This document shows positions 45,309 to 54,685 of a DNA stretch of 64,000 nt, in pieces. Numbering within the stretch: position 1 is the stretch's first letter; each line of letters opens with the position of its first letter. The position numbers and the translations under genes are program-made. The notes under the pieces are model-generated. The model was not told where the DNA came from. It saw only the letters and a list, made by a program, of their open reading frames with translations, and ran no database searches. Origin of the DNA: UBA1206 sp050953105 (GTDB lineage Bacteria > Bacillota > Clostridia > Oscillospirales > CAG-382); contig JBMNMA010000004.1 in NCBI GenBank assembly GCA_050953105.1, positions 62,001 through 126,000 on the forward strand, given 5' to 3'.

Positions 45309-46514
45309 ATGATACAAACAGTTGTTTTTCTAATTCTGACGCTTGTTTCGGTTGCTACCCTCGCATGGATTATATTCCTGTCAGCAATTTTTATACTCAC
45401 ACGAATAAGGAAAAAATCAAACCAAAAGCAACGGGTTTTATTAAAGAAAGCAGTGTTGTTTTTCGCTGCGGCAATGATATTAAACACGGGGTTGATTATA
45501 TTTTCGCAACTTGCCGCTACCACTCCGCGTATTGTTGATGAAAAGGGAAAAACACCCGCAAACAGTATTGCAGAGCTGATAAAGATTGAGTTAAACGGCA
45601 GAAAGCAGTGGATCAGCCTGCGTGGTTGGAACAAAGATGCTCCGGTTCTGCTGTTTTTGGCGGGCGGTCCCGGCGGCACGCAGATGGCAGCGGTGCGCCA
45701 TGAGCTGGCAGAGCTTGAAAAGCATTTTGTGGTGGTCAACTGGGACCAGCCCGGCTCAGGTAAATCCTATTATGCTGAAAAAACAGTAAATATCACTGCC
45801 GACACCTATATTCAAGACGGCCATGCTTTGACTGAATACCTTAAGGCACGCTTTTCGAAGGAAAAAATTTATCTTGTAGGTGAGTCCTGGGGCAGCGCTC
45901 TGGGTATTTTTCTTATAGACAAATACCCGGAATCCTATCACGCTTTCATCGGCACCGGGCAAATGATTGATTTTGCCGAGACCGAGCGGATGGATTATGC
46001 GAAAGCAATGGAAATTGCGGAAGAAAAAGGCGACACCGCTCTAATTAAAAAGCTAAAAGCAAACGGTGAACCGCCCTATTACGGAAAAGATGTAACATGG
46101 AAAAGCGCTGTATACCTTAATTATCTTAGTGCATATATGGCAAAAAATCCTAAAATTCATAATCCCGGCTACAACACCCTGCGGGATATTGCCTCCTCAG
46201 AATATGGGCTGTTAGATAAAATCAACTTTTTCCGCGGCATTGTTAACACGTTTAATCAGGTGTATCAACAACTATATACCATTGACATGAGAAAAAACTA
46301 TACTAAACTGAATGTGCCGGTTTACTTTTTCCTGGGCCGTTATGATGTCAATGCCCCCACCGTTCTTGTTGAGGAGTATGAACGGATACTGGATGCCCCT
46401 GATAAAGGGATTGTGTGGTTTGAACATTCCGGCCACAGCCCCTGGATTAACGAGCCCGAAAAATTTGTAAAGGAGCTGTTGACATGCTTTTTAGAAAACA
46501 ATATACTGGAATAA
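45309..46514 (+). CDS. Membrane-anchored alpha/beta hydrolase (proline iminopeptidase-like)
   Basis: The 401-residue protein has two N-terminal membrane helices (~5-30 and ~50-70) and then an alpha/beta hydrolase domain facing out. The oxyanion HGGP-type loop appears as LAGGPGGTQ, the nucleophile elbow as GESWGSALG, the Asp region as FLGRYDVNAP and the His as HSGHSPW. This is the S33 prolyl aminopeptidase pattern. Substrate unknown. It starts 12 nt after the methyltransferase. Confidence 0.87.
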   Translation: MIQTVVFLILTLVSVATLAWIIFLSAIFILTRIRKKSNQKQRVLLKKAVLFFAAAMILNTGLIIFSQLAATTPRIVDEKGKTPANSIAELIKIELNGRKQWISLRGWNKDAPVLLFLAGGPGGTQMAAVRHELAELEKHFVVVNWDQPGSGKSYYAEKTVNITADTYIQDGHALTEYLKARFSKEKIYLVGESWGSALGIFLIDKYPESYHAFIGTGQMIDFAETERMDYAKAMEIAEEKGDTALIKKLKANGEPPYYGKDVTWKSAVYLNYLSAYMAKNPKIHNPGYNTLRDIASSEYGLLDKINFFRGIVNTFNQVYQQLYTIDMRKNYTKLNVPVYFFLGRYDVNAPTVLVEEYERILDAPDKGIVWFEHSGHSPWINEPEKFVKELLTCFLENNILE

Positions 46515-46912
46515 GGAAAAATCAGAATATTCACCGGATTGTATTTCTGCCTCTATTTATTGCTGTTATGATAGTTATTTCATCATGTTCGGCACCGAAA
46601 GACAGCATTGTGATTTTAGAAAATCCAAACGGAAAAGAATTCACAATGAGTTTTAAGAAATTCAGCCGGGAAAACAAATGTAAGTTGTCCCTTAACGAGG
46701 GTGATGTTGTGTTGATTGAAATTGCCTGCGAAGACGGTGAAATTTCTTTTTCAGTCAGCGGAAAAAACGGCAGCGAACCTTATACGGGCAACAATTTGCA
46801 ATCCTGCAGATTCACCGTCACGGTTTCTCAAACGGACGAATATGTGTTTCGAATCAAAGGTAAAACCGCTACCGGAAAAATTACCGCAAGTAACCTAGGG
46901 CCGGAGGTATAA
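46484..46912 (+). CDS. Small putative lipoprotein
   Basis: The 142-residue protein has a hydrophobic signal (RIVFLPLFIAVMIV) ending in the lipobox-like ISSC (Cys ~35), followed by a beta-rich domain of about 105 residues. It overlaps the hydrolase gene by 31 nt. I do not recognise the fold by name. A surface accessory to the hydrolase is possible. Confidence 0.7.
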   Translation: MLFRKQYTGIRKNQNIHRIVFLPLFIAVMIVISSCSAPKDSIVILENPNGKEFTMSFKKFSRENKCKLSLNEGDVVLIEIACEDGEISFSVSGKNGSEPYTGNNLQSCRFTVTVSQTDEYVFRIKGKTATGKITASNLGPEV

Positions 46913-47000
46913 ATAGTCGGTGTTTAGCTTAGCGGCATAGCAACACCAAATGGTGCATAGAACGGCTCATAAATAAGGCTAGGGAAGAATAAAACACAAT

Positions 47001-47038
47001 AAGAGCTAACTGACTTCAAAAATCAGTTAGCTCTTTTT
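47001..47038 (+). terminator. Terminator after lipoprotein gene
   Basis: A perfect 13-bp stem, AAGAGCTAACTGA/TCAGTTAGCTCTT, with T-run, about 90 nt beyond the lipoprotein stop. Confidence 0.82.
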
Positions 47039-47056
47039 CCATAAATAATTCAAATT

Positions 47057-47074
47057 TTGCCAAAATGTTGCCAA
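47057..47074 (+). repeat. TTGCCAA direct-repeat pair (candidate integrase arm site)
   Basis: TTGCCAA-AATG-TTGCCAA, ending 59 nt left of the core repeat at 47134, the same geometry as the GGTATCA pair left of the core at 49639. Confidence 0.6.
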
Positions 47075-47133
47075 ATGCCTTTTTAGAAACTGAAAAACCC
47101 AGTCATATCAAGGCTTAGCGGCGTTTTCGGCAT

Positions 47134-47144
47134 TATTCCCACTC
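47134..47144. repeat. 11-bp core repeat, copy A
   Basis: TATTCCCACTC is an exact copy of the sequence spanning the guaA stop codon (58585-58595). It is preceded at 47106 by TATCAAGGCTT, as is the guaA copy at 58547. Confidence 0.8.
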
Positions 47145-47247
47145 GCTTAAATTAGCATTATATCGAGTGAATTTAGGTCTTTTCGCGCGGTTTTTCGGGG
47201 GATTTGACCGCCTTTTTCCGCTTCGTCTATGGAGTCTTCGAAAAAAC

Positions 47248-47265
47248 GGTATCAAATTGGTATCA
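47248..47265 (+). repeat. GGTATCA direct-repeat pair, left end of element II
   Basis: GGTATCA-AATT-GGTATCA, matching GGTATCA-AAAC-GGTATCA at the other end (49561-49578). Confidence 0.7.
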
Positions 47266-47385
47266 CTTATACCACCCGGAAAGCGCGGCTTTTTTACGTT
47301 ATTCATTATACCATGAAATCAGAATAAATACAAGAGGTTTGCGGAGTTTTTTAATAAGTTTATTATTGAGAACTTTTCACCTTTG

Positions 47386-48747
47386 CTATTCAGCTTCATC
47401 AACATATCGGTTGTTATTGTGATTATCTTTTTGACTTTCAAAATACTCCTTGTATCCACTAACCTCTATCGCCGGTACATATGTCTTTGCGTAAGTGTCT
47501 ATGCCGTATTCATTTTTGCCAATATATTTGTAAAAAGCATAGAACGGAATACACATATTCCCGTTTTCATCGGAAACATACTCTATATCGACACAAGTAT
47601 AATCACTGAAATCGACTTCGGGCTGTGTAGCCATACAAAGCGGACAGGAGTGGCCACCGAACACATATCCTTTCGCAAGCAATTCTTCAGCTTCTTCCAA
47701 TGTTAACATTTTTGCTTTAGAGTCAACCTTATAATAGTCGTTCCATTTTTGCGAAGTTTGATAAAGTGAAACCCTCGACAAAAAGGCTTCCTCTTTGGAT
47801 CCTCCCCAATTACAATAGGTGCCACTCCCCCAATCTGTATAGAAGGTTAACGAAATATAGTCAGATGTCATTGGTTCTTCGGAGAAGTTTGAAGGAAAAA
47901 TAGTTTCTTCCGTAGAATACAGATAGATTGTTATCGTTTTGAGCTGTTGATACGAATAATCTCTACAAATCTTGATATCCGTATAATGCTTGCCAAATGA
48001 ATTACACACATATGTGATTGTATTCTCTAACTTTTCCTTTATTTGCTCATCGGTATCAGATTCTAAAATTGAAACTTTTTCACCATTGATTTCTAACCGT
48101 CTTTCACCAATACTGTAATAATAAAAATATAATGAATTGTTTAGTGCCGTGAAACGAACACCTTTTTTGTTTCCGCTAACTTCTGCTTCGAAAAAATCAT
48201 CGCCATTAGGCATTTCATCTTTTTTGATTTCATAGTTTTTTTCATTGATTCCGAAAAACTCAGTAGCAGAATCCAAATATTTGACAATAAAATCATTCAA
48301 TTCGCTTTTCGAGGGGGAGTTTTTGTTTGCCGAGTAGATAGGCAGGAATTCAGCATTTGGTAAAGGAGTTATTCCTAAATGTTCGGGTGAAGATGTGTAT
48401 ATTTTGGTGTATTGATTTGTGCCATTGCTGTCCATTACCTCATCAAACACATTGCCAACGTCATCCGCGCTTAATACAATGTCTCTGACATTTGAATTGA
48501 TCGTAGGAGACCATGGTTCACCATTGGGAATATAAGGTTCGACTCCCGGATTATCCTCTCGCAACATCGGCACAACGATAACTGCGCTCACGATCAGCAA
48601 GAAACAAGCTGCGATTGCTCCGAAACGAAGCCATACGCTTTTAGTCTTTTTGTTCTTTTGTCTGAGCCTTTCCTTTTGCTCAATATGTTTTTCAACAAGG
48701 TCGGGATCAAGGTGATTCAGACCTTCATTCCATTCTTTCTTTTTCAT
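47386..48747 (-). CDS. Putative membrane anti-sigma factor
   Basis: The 453-residue protein has a short cytoplasmic N-terminus (EWNEGLNHLDPDLVEKHIEQ), a basic stretch, one membrane helix (~41-62) and a ~390-residue external domain ending with a CPLC motif (GHSCPLCMATQPEVD) and FYKYIGKNEYGIDTY. Its start overlaps the stop of the sigma gene by 4 nt. The layout fits a transmembrane regulator that holds the sigma factor; no named anti-sigma domain is evident to me. Confidence 0.75.
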   Translation of the reverse strand: MKKKEWNEGLNHLDPDLVEKHIEQKERLRQKNKKTKSVWLRFGAIAACFLLIVSAVIVVPMLREDNPGVEPYIPNGEPWSPTINSNVRDIVLSADDVGNVFDEVMDSNGTNQYTKIYTSSPEHLGITPLPNAEFLPIYSANKNSPSKSELNDFIVKYLDSATEFFGINEKNYEIKKDEMPNGDDFFEAEVSGNKKGVRFTALNNSLYFYYYSIGERRLEINGEKVSILESDTDEQIKEKLENTITYVCNSFGKHYTDIKICRDYSYQQLKTITIYLYSTEETIFPSNFSEEPMTSDYISLTFYTDWGSGTYCNWGGSKEEAFLSRVSLYQTSQKWNDYYKVDSKAKMLTLEEAEELLAKGYVFGGHSCPLCMATQPEVDFSDYTCVDIEYVSDENGNMCIPFYAFYKYIGKNEYGIDTYAKTYVPAIEVSGYKEYFESQKDNHNNNRYVDEAE

Positions 48748-49340
48748 ATAGAATACCCCTCACTTTCAAGTTTTTCTTTCAAGGCACAACGGATAGCGGC
48801 AAGCTCCTTGTTTACCATTGAACGACTCAAGCTCAGATCACTTGCAATCGTATCAATAGGATCGGCTATGTAGTACCGACTCATAAATATGAATTGTCTA
48901 CGCTCAGGGAGTGAGCGCACAAAGTCACTGATGATGTGTCCAAGCCTCTCGGCATCGAAATCTGCACTGACATCTCCATCACCTGCTACGAAATCTTCAA
49001 GCTCGGACAAGGACACCGTCATTTCGGAAGATATTACGTTCTGCCGCATATTGCTGTGGTAGCGTTTGATCGCAATTCTTCGTGTGATAGTCGTAAGAAA
49101 TGCTTTAAGCACATTTGGTCTTGATGGCGGCATAGCATTCCATGCACCAAGATATGTATCGTTCAAGCATTCCTCGCAGTCAAGCCTATCGTGAACGACA
49201 TTGCAAGCAATGGAAAACAGATACTTCTTGTATTTGAAATCGGTTTCCTCAATCGCTTTTTCGTCGCGTTCCCAATAAAGCTCAACGATCTTTTCGTCGT
49301 CCATCGGCACTTTTGCCGTTTGTTTACTTTGAAGTTCCAT
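48744..49340 (-). CDS. ECF-type RNA polymerase sigma factor
   Basis: The 198-residue protein has region 2 (DFKYKKYLFSIACNVVHDRL, DCEECLNDTYLGAWNAMPP) and region 4 (LPERRQFIFMSRYYIADPID, DLSLSRSMVNKELAAIR). I chose ATG 49340, preceded by AGGAGG at 7 nt; the open frame extends to 49592 but that part is not protein-like. It is coupled to the putative anti-sigma. Confidence 0.9.
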   Translation of the reverse strand: MELQSKQTAKVPMDDEKIVELYWERDEKAIEETDFKYKKYLFSIACNVVHDRLDCEECLNDTYLGAWNAMPPSRPNVLKAFLTTITRRIAIKRYHSNMRQNVISSEMTVSLSELEDFVAGDGDVSADFDAERLGHIISDFVRSLPERRQFIFMSRYYIADPIDTIASDLSLSRSMVNKELAAIRCALKEKLESEGYSI

Positions 49341-49560
49341 AACTCGCCTCCTTCCTCGCGTTTTTGAAAGGCCCTTCATAAATAGTAGTACCAAAAAATT
49401 TGAAAGTGTGTAATAATTTTGAAAGTTTTTTGTATTATAACATATTTTTTCCAAAATGTGTGAACTGATATGAAAAATTGGGTGCCGCCGAAGCGGTGAC
49501 AACATATGAAAACAACGGCAAGAATCAATTACGTTCCTGCCGTTGTTTATTATTCTATTT

Positions 49561-49578
49561 GGTATCAAAACGGTATCA
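49561..49578 (+). repeat. GGTATCA direct-repeat pair, right end of element II
   Basis: GGTATCA-AAAC-GGTATCA, 60 nt left of core B. Confidence 0.7.
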
Positions 49579-49638
49579 AAAATCCGTTTCAAGTGCCGAA
49601 AACCCTTGATACATCAGGCTTTTTCGACTTTCGTTTAT

Positions 49639-49649
49639 TATTCCCACTC
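49639..49649. repeat. 11-bp core repeat, copy B
   Basis: Exact TATTCCCACTC. Preceded by CCGAAAACCC and CATCAGGCTT, resembling the sequence before copies A and C. Confidence 0.82.
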
Positions 49650-49751
49650 TTTTTCTGTTTATTAATACACCCTATAATACATTGGTTTTCCTCTAAAATC
49701 AAGCCGTTTCATACATATATTCTCTGTGTTATCGTAGTTATCCAATTTTTC

Positions 49752-49770
49752 GTTGCAAAAAAAGTTGCAA
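49752..49770 (+). repeat. GTTGCAA direct-repeat pair, left end of element I
   Basis: GTTGCAA-AAAAA-GTTGCAA, 102 nt right of core B; the same distance as the GGTATCA pair from core A. Confidence 0.72.
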
Positions 49771-49827
49771 TTTCCTGTTTTCTAAAATAGCATGTGGCTT
49801 TGAGGTTAGGTGCATTTGTGTTTTTCG

Positions 49828-49857
49828 AAAAAAGAATCCGGCCAAAAGGTCGGATTC
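49828..49857 (-). terminator. Terminator of zinc-ribbon cluster
   Basis: GAATCCGGCC/GGTCGGATTC stem with AAAA loop and a minus-strand TTTTTT tail, 34 nt beyond the last minus-strand stop. Confidence 0.75.
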
Positions 49858-49891
49858 AACTTTTTATGTTTCGCTGTTCGTATATAGATTC

Positions 49892-50173
49892 TCAACAACT
49901 TTTGTTATAGGTAAGCGGTAAATCCTCATTCAGCGCAGCATCAGAGAGAAACAGCCAGTCGATGTCCTCGCCGTCCTCGCATAAGCCAATGGCTCCGGCG
50001 GGCGAAACCACATAAAAGCTGTCCTCATCGATCGGGTTTTCACTGTCGCTTGTCTCGGCAAGCACCAGCAAGCCTTTTACATCGTATCTATCATCGGCAG
50101 TGGCAAAGCTCCAACTCTTGCAGCGTGTGGCGGCAAACTCTGCCGCCTCGAGCAGGGTGGTAAATTGTTTCAT
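49892..50173 (-). CDS. Small acidic hypothetical protein
   Basis: 93 residues, acidic, no signal or membrane helix (MKQFTTLLEAAEFAATRCKS...DGEDIDWLFLSDAALNEDL). Not recognised. It lies 12 nt after the zinc-ribbon pseudogene and ends the cluster. Ribosome site GGAGG. Confidence 0.72.
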   Translation of the reverse strand: MKQFTTLLEAAEFAATRCKSWSFATADDRYDVKGLLVLAETSDSENPIDEDSFYVVSPAGAIGLCEDGEDIDWLFLSDAALNEDLPLTYNKSC

Positions 50174-50185
50174 TTCAAAGCCTCC

Positions 50186-51564
50186 TTATTTGAATAACAG
50201 ATTATTACACCGCTTGCAGCGGTCATTTTGTATGGGGTTCATCATGGAGCAGACGTTGCAGTAGATGATGCGGTCTTTAGATTTGTCATACTTCTCGTAT
50301 GTACCGAATTTGGGATGAAACCGTACCCTGTCGCCAACGGACAGATAATCGTACATATCTCGCCCGCTGTCCTTTTCCACGATAGTCTTTTTCTTGCCCG
50401 CATCGGTGTTGATGATTGTGGTATATTCCGTATAGGTTCTGTAATTATCATCTTCGCCGCCCCTATGCTCGCTTTTCTCCTTGCTGTACTTATTGACGAC
50501 CACACCCTCCCACATTGGTTGCTTGGTTCTTCTCAACGCCAGCAGATTAAAGACCAGCATGACAAGAGCAATGCCCATGCCGATGATAATGGATTCTCCA
50601 AAGGGGAAATCGTCCATCAGCAGACCGGCGACAGGAAAGCCGATGAGCGGCACGAACACCAATATCCACATACATCCAATGGAGAATTTTTTGTTTTTCT
50701 GTGCGGCTGCCAGTATCTCCGGGCAGTTATACCTATCGGAAAAGCCGACCAGCCCCGCGCCGCTCTGTGGGGGCGCGGGAGTTGCTACATGGTGTGGTTC
50801 CATCGGCTCCGACGTTGCCGAATTCACCGCCTTTCCGCAGCCAATACAAAATTCGGCTCCCTCCGGAAGCGTTGCGCCGCAGGCCGTACACTCGCCGGTG
50901 ACATTTGCTTGTGTTTTTGCGCCGCAGCCCGAACAGAAAGCTGCGCCCTCTGGCAGCTTGTTTCCGCAGTTAGGACAAAACATATCCGTATCACTCCTTG
51001 CTTCGATTATTTGAGGCGCGGCGGGTTTCTTCGCCGCCCGTTTCTTCTTTTTCCCACCTCTGGCTGTGCGTATGACAAGCAGCAGCAAAAGCAGATAACC
51101 GATGGGGGCGAGGATATGGTAAATGATCGCCACCTCGCCCATCTCGTTAAATTCGCACAGCATGGCGGGCTTATTGATGTAGGGGAATATGTCAAGGTAG
51201 CGGATACGCTCGGAGCGCGTTTCGCCCTCGGTAAGGCTCGGCCATGCCTCGTCGCTCTATATATCACATAGCCCCTGTATTCCTTGCCGCAGAACAGCCA
51301 CATTTTGACTGCGAACGCAAGATTATACTCAATTTTCTTATCGCTGCCCTTTGTTCCAAAAACCAAAAGGTCGTCGCCGGCAAGGTCGATGATATTCTCT
51401 CGTATTTTCATTAGCGAGTTTATTCTGCCGGCGAGACTCATGTGATGTGAAAATTTCAGTAAGCAGTCGGGGTCGAGCAGACCGTGCTCGTTAAACAAAC
51501 GGAGCATCTTTACTATTTCGGCTTTTTCAGTTTCAACCACCGCATTGTTTGTATACCGGCTCAT
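50186..51564 (-). pseudogene. Zinc-ribbon membrane protein, frameshifted
   Basis: From ATG 51564 (MSRYTNNAVVETEKAEIVK) a soluble domain runs to GKEYRGYVIY. There the frame shifts near 51256-51262 (ATATATAGAGCG, perhaps an extra AG). In the other frame the protein continues SDEAWPSL, then FNEMGEVAIIYHI, a membrane helix and a basic stretch. Two double-CxxC ribbons (CPNCGNKLPEGAAFCSGCG and CTACGATLPEGAEFCIGCG), a two-helix membrane hairpin and a C-terminal ribbon (CNVCSMMN..CKRCNN) follow. Joined length is about 459 residues. Either a broken gene or an assembly error. Confidence 0.72.
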
Positions 51565-51607
51565 AAATTTTCTTTTAACATCATCCTCACAAAAGGATTG
51601 CCGGTTG

Positions 51608-54600
51608 TCATGCCAGTATGCAGGGCGGATCCTTTGGAGATTCGACCGCAGAATCAGCAAAGGAAAACATTCCGAATAGTCTGTCAAAAATATAGTCAAA
51701 GAACTCTTTGCCCAAATCCAGTGGATTCACCGCAATCCGTACCGTTTTTTCAGGATTTTCTGTATTCTCAATCAGGGTAACGATTATGTCTCCGACAACC
51801 GTATCCTGCTCCGCGCCTTCCTGTATCCCGGAATATACCTTTGCCGAGGCTAAAACTGTAATTTCCTCTATATATTTTTTGATAAGATCAAACTCCCATT
51901 CTCCTCCGTTATTGTAAAATTCCGCAGGGAAAAGTCCCTTGACAAACTCATCTGCATAGCCGCCGAACATCTTTGTTGTTGCGGGGTTTTTGGCAAGCTG
52001 CTCCAACTTTGTTCCTAATATGATCTTAAAAGCCTGTGCCGTCAGATCCCCGAAGGCTGAAGCAACCGCTTTGTAAATGCCAATAGGAGAACCGTCGTCG
52101 TTCGTTTCATAAAAGTATGCATGTGCGGTTCTTATTACAAGGTATACGGAAAGAATCTGGGCGGCCTTTTTAGGCTCTGTTTTTCCATCAATCAAGTTCG
52201 TCAGGATGTTCTCTATCATTGTAAGGCCGGTGCTTTCCAGTTGCTCGAGATCAAATTCTGCACTCGGCGACGGGGATCCACTGATATAATTGGAAAGCCA
52301 TATTCCCATGTGTTCAACCAGCAGATCCTTAGCGGGCATCACAATTGCCTCCACAAAGGGGGCATAGTTGTAGCTGAGCTTTGAGATAATGACCGAGATG
52401 GCCTGATCTCCTATCCATTTGTACCAGTCCAGTCCCCAGCAAACCCAATCGAGCATTTCGGCATTCAGCAGATGCATATTGGCTTTATAGACTTCCGCCT
52501 GGGTGGCATACACCAGTGATTTGGAAAGCAGGCGGACATCCGTTGCAGACATTTTCGGCAGGTCGTTCTTAAATCCGCGGATCAGTGCGGCACGCTCTTC
52601 CTCATCCACAAACTTTCTGATACGTTTGATGAGCAGTGCGATCTCTTCACTCTTTTCCGCCATTGGCAGCAGCTTGTCGCCGAGCAGACGAATGGGAATG
52701 TCCAACGTGTAGGTCTGATCTTTATAATCGCAGGAAACAGGTAGTGCAATATCATAATCCAGCCTGTCGTCCTGGGGAAGTTGACGCTTAGGACAAATAC
52801 GGAAGATTCCCGTTCTTTTTGCCTCGGAAAAGTCCATTTCATAAACGAATGCCTTTAGCAGATTTTGCAGTTTTTCAGACTGTGCCTTCATCGGATCGAA
52901 GCGGCAATCCATACTGTTTGAATCAACGAGAATAGCTTGCTTTCTTCCGCTTTCATCAATTTGAGAAACGCAGAGCACCAGTTGAAATTCCGTCTTTTCA
53001 ATTTCAACTTCATCCTCACCCTGTTCGGGAGCTAAGCTGCAAACCACCTGCAATCTACCGTTTTCATCAATCGGACAACCGGTGAACGGTCTCAAGGACA
53101 AGCCCTCCGGCAGCAGGTTGACAAGGAAGTTGTCGTGGGCGCTTTCCTTCTCGTTTTCCGCATAAACGAAAACCATGAAAATCTGCTGTGGCTGCGCCTT
53201 ATCCGTTTGTATCGGGCTTGTGTTATGCAGGTGGATGATATAATGAGTATCGTCTATCCTCTCCGTCTCCGCTGTAAAGGGCTGATTTCCGGGCAGTTTT
53301 AGCCTTACCTTTTGGGGCGGCAGGGTAAAGTCGATCAGCTCTATGGGAACCTGATAATCGCCGTTGTCACCGAACAGCATATATGTAGTGGGTGTAAGCA
53401 TTTTGCCTCGCTCCGGAAAATGGATACGTGCATCGCCCACAAGGCGGAAGGTGACATTGTTCTGGAAGGAACCACCTTCACCACTGAACCGGATGCTTAA
53501 AACCCCTCTGTCAGGATTTTGCCCGCCGGGGACAGACTCAGCGCATACAAGAGCTCCCATATAATTGTCCGCTATGGCGGTGCTTTCCACCTTGAGTCCT
53601 CCGCCGGAAAACATCTCAATTCGTGCACTGAAATCGGGCCGGTCGATTTCTTCCCCTTCCGGTGTGATTTCCACTATCCTGGCATAGACTGTTACCGCTT
53701 GGGTATCATAACGAATGGCGTCACCGAAGTCTTTACGTAAGCACATTTTATACCGGCTTTTCTTCTTTTTATCGCCGTTGTCCGGGTCGCTGCCCGCCCC
53801 TGCGCCGGTTATTGCAGCCGCGCCCCCGATGATGACAATCGCCAGCGCCTCGGGGATAGTAACGCCTGTTTCTCCGGCATTCTTGTCGGCGTCGGTGTCA
53901 ACGCTTCCGCTTCCCTCAGGCACAACTTCTGATATGTCCATCGAGATAAGTCTTAGTTTTACAACCCATTCAACCGGGGAAAAGGCATAATGCAGTTTTA
54001 ATAAAACACTTTTTCGTAAATTATCGTTGGCGGAATAACTGGGCGGTAAATACTCTGCGCTGTACCTTAATGCGATACCATTAGGATTTTCCCGTTCCCA
54101 CTCGTACTCATCGATTATCAGTTCTCCGGGGCGTTCACGCTCTGAACGATCTTTTTCAGTGATTTTCCCGAAAAAGTACGCAGTAAGTTCATGTACTGTT
54201 CTTCCGGTGTAGGTAGGTGTACCGACTCTGCAACGAAGCAAAATCTCCCCGGCATATTCTACAGAATGAAAACCGTATTCATCATCCTCATAAATATATT
54301 CGCCGGTATTGAACGGGAAACTGACTGTAAATCCGTTTTTAAGATCCATATCAATTGTTCCCGAAAAACCAAAGCCTTTTTCCGCATACTTATAAAACTC
54401 CTCCCTTGTTCTTGGGTTATAATCGATAACATCAACCATTGGCTCAACACTAAAGGTCAGGCGCGTAGCATTAAACGGGTTACCGTCGTTATCTTTTTTG
54501 TTCTGTATCAGTTCCATTACTTCCTCAAAAGAGTCAACGCCCAAATATTTATACGGATCAACCGTTTCATATCTGCTCTTCGCATTTACGGTTAAAAGAG

Positions 54601-54685
54601 ATGGCGCGAAAAACAGCAGCAAAAACATAACCATAAATAGGACGGTGAGAGCTTTTTTAAAAATCACACAACTTGCATTTTTCAT
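51608..54685 (-). CDS. Large exported or anchored protein of unknown function
   Basis: The 1025-residue protein starts with a signal peptide (KALTVLFMVMFLLLFFAPSLL, then VNAKS). Residues ~40-270 form one domain. A glycine/alanine-rich hydrophobic stretch (ALAIVIIGGAAAITGAGAG, ~280-298) and a KKKKSRYK basic patch follow, as in a membrane stop. Then comes a long beta-rich region (~310-680) and a helical C-terminal region (~690-1025). I recognise no named domain. Start and stop overlap or nearly abut zinc-ribbon membrane genes on both sides, so it is the centre of one operon. Confidence 0.82.
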   Translation of the reverse strand: MKNASCVIFKKALTVLFMVMFLLLFFAPSLLTVNAKSRYETVDPYKYLGVDSFEEVMELIQNKKDNDGNPFNATRLTFSVEPMVDVIDYNPRTREEFYKYAEKGFGFSGTIDMDLKNGFTVSFPFNTGEYIYEDDEYGFHSVEYAGEILLRCRVGTPTYTGRTVHELTAYFFGKITEKDRSERERPGELIIDEYEWERENPNGIALRYSAEYLPPSYSANDNLRKSVLLKLHYAFSPVEWVVKLRLISMDISEVVPEGSGSVDTDADKNAGETGVTIPEALAIVIIGGAAAITGAGAGSDPDNGDKKKKSRYKMCLRKDFGDAIRYDTQAVTVYARIVEITPEGEEIDRPDFSARIEMFSGGGLKVESTAIADNYMGALVCAESVPGGQNPDRGVLSIRFSGEGGSFQNNVTFRLVGDARIHFPERGKMLTPTTYMLFGDNGDYQVPIELIDFTLPPQKVRLKLPGNQPFTAETERIDDTHYIIHLHNTSPIQTDKAQPQQIFMVFVYAENEKESAHDNFLVNLLPEGLSLRPFTGCPIDENGRLQVVCSLAPEQGEDEVEIEKTEFQLVLCVSQIDESGRKQAILVDSNSMDCRFDPMKAQSEKLQNLLKAFVYEMDFSEAKRTGIFRICPKRQLPQDDRLDYDIALPVSCDYKDQTYTLDIPIRLLGDKLLPMAEKSEEIALLIKRIRKFVDEEERAALIRGFKNDLPKMSATDVRLLSKSLVYATQAEVYKANMHLLNAEMLDWVCWGLDWYKWIGDQAISVIISKLSYNYAPFVEAIVMPAKDLLVEHMGIWLSNYISGSPSPSAEFDLEQLESTGLTMIENILTNLIDGKTEPKKAAQILSVYLVIRTAHAYFYETNDDGSPIGIYKAVASAFGDLTAQAFKIILGTKLEQLAKNPATTKMFGGYADEFVKGLFPAEFYNNGGEWEFDLIKKYIEEITVLASAKVYSGIQEGAEQDTVVGDIIVTLIENTENPEKTVRIAVNPLDLGKEFFDYIFDRLFGMFSFADSAVESPKDPPCILA

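Larger units (their letters stand above)
46913..47385. other. Intergenic region with terminator and attachment-site features
   Basis: It holds a terminator (47001-47035), the TTGCCAA repeat pair (47057-47074), the core repeat at 47134-47144 and the GGTATCA pair (47248-47265). No gene is seen. Confidence 0.6.
47134..49649. mobile_element. Candidate integrase-less integrative element II (2.5 kb)
   Basis: It is bounded by core repeats A and B. Just inside each end is GGTATCA-N4-GGTATCA (47248-47265, 103 nt from core A; 49561-49578, 60 nt from core B). Contents are only an ECF sigma factor and its putative anti-sigma. No integrase or excisionase. Confidence 0.6.

Noticed and set aside
51007..51163. 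C-terminal tail of the upstream half of the zinc-ribbon gene
   Set aside because: Arg/Pro/Ser-rich out-of-frame translation; the true continuation is in the other frame.
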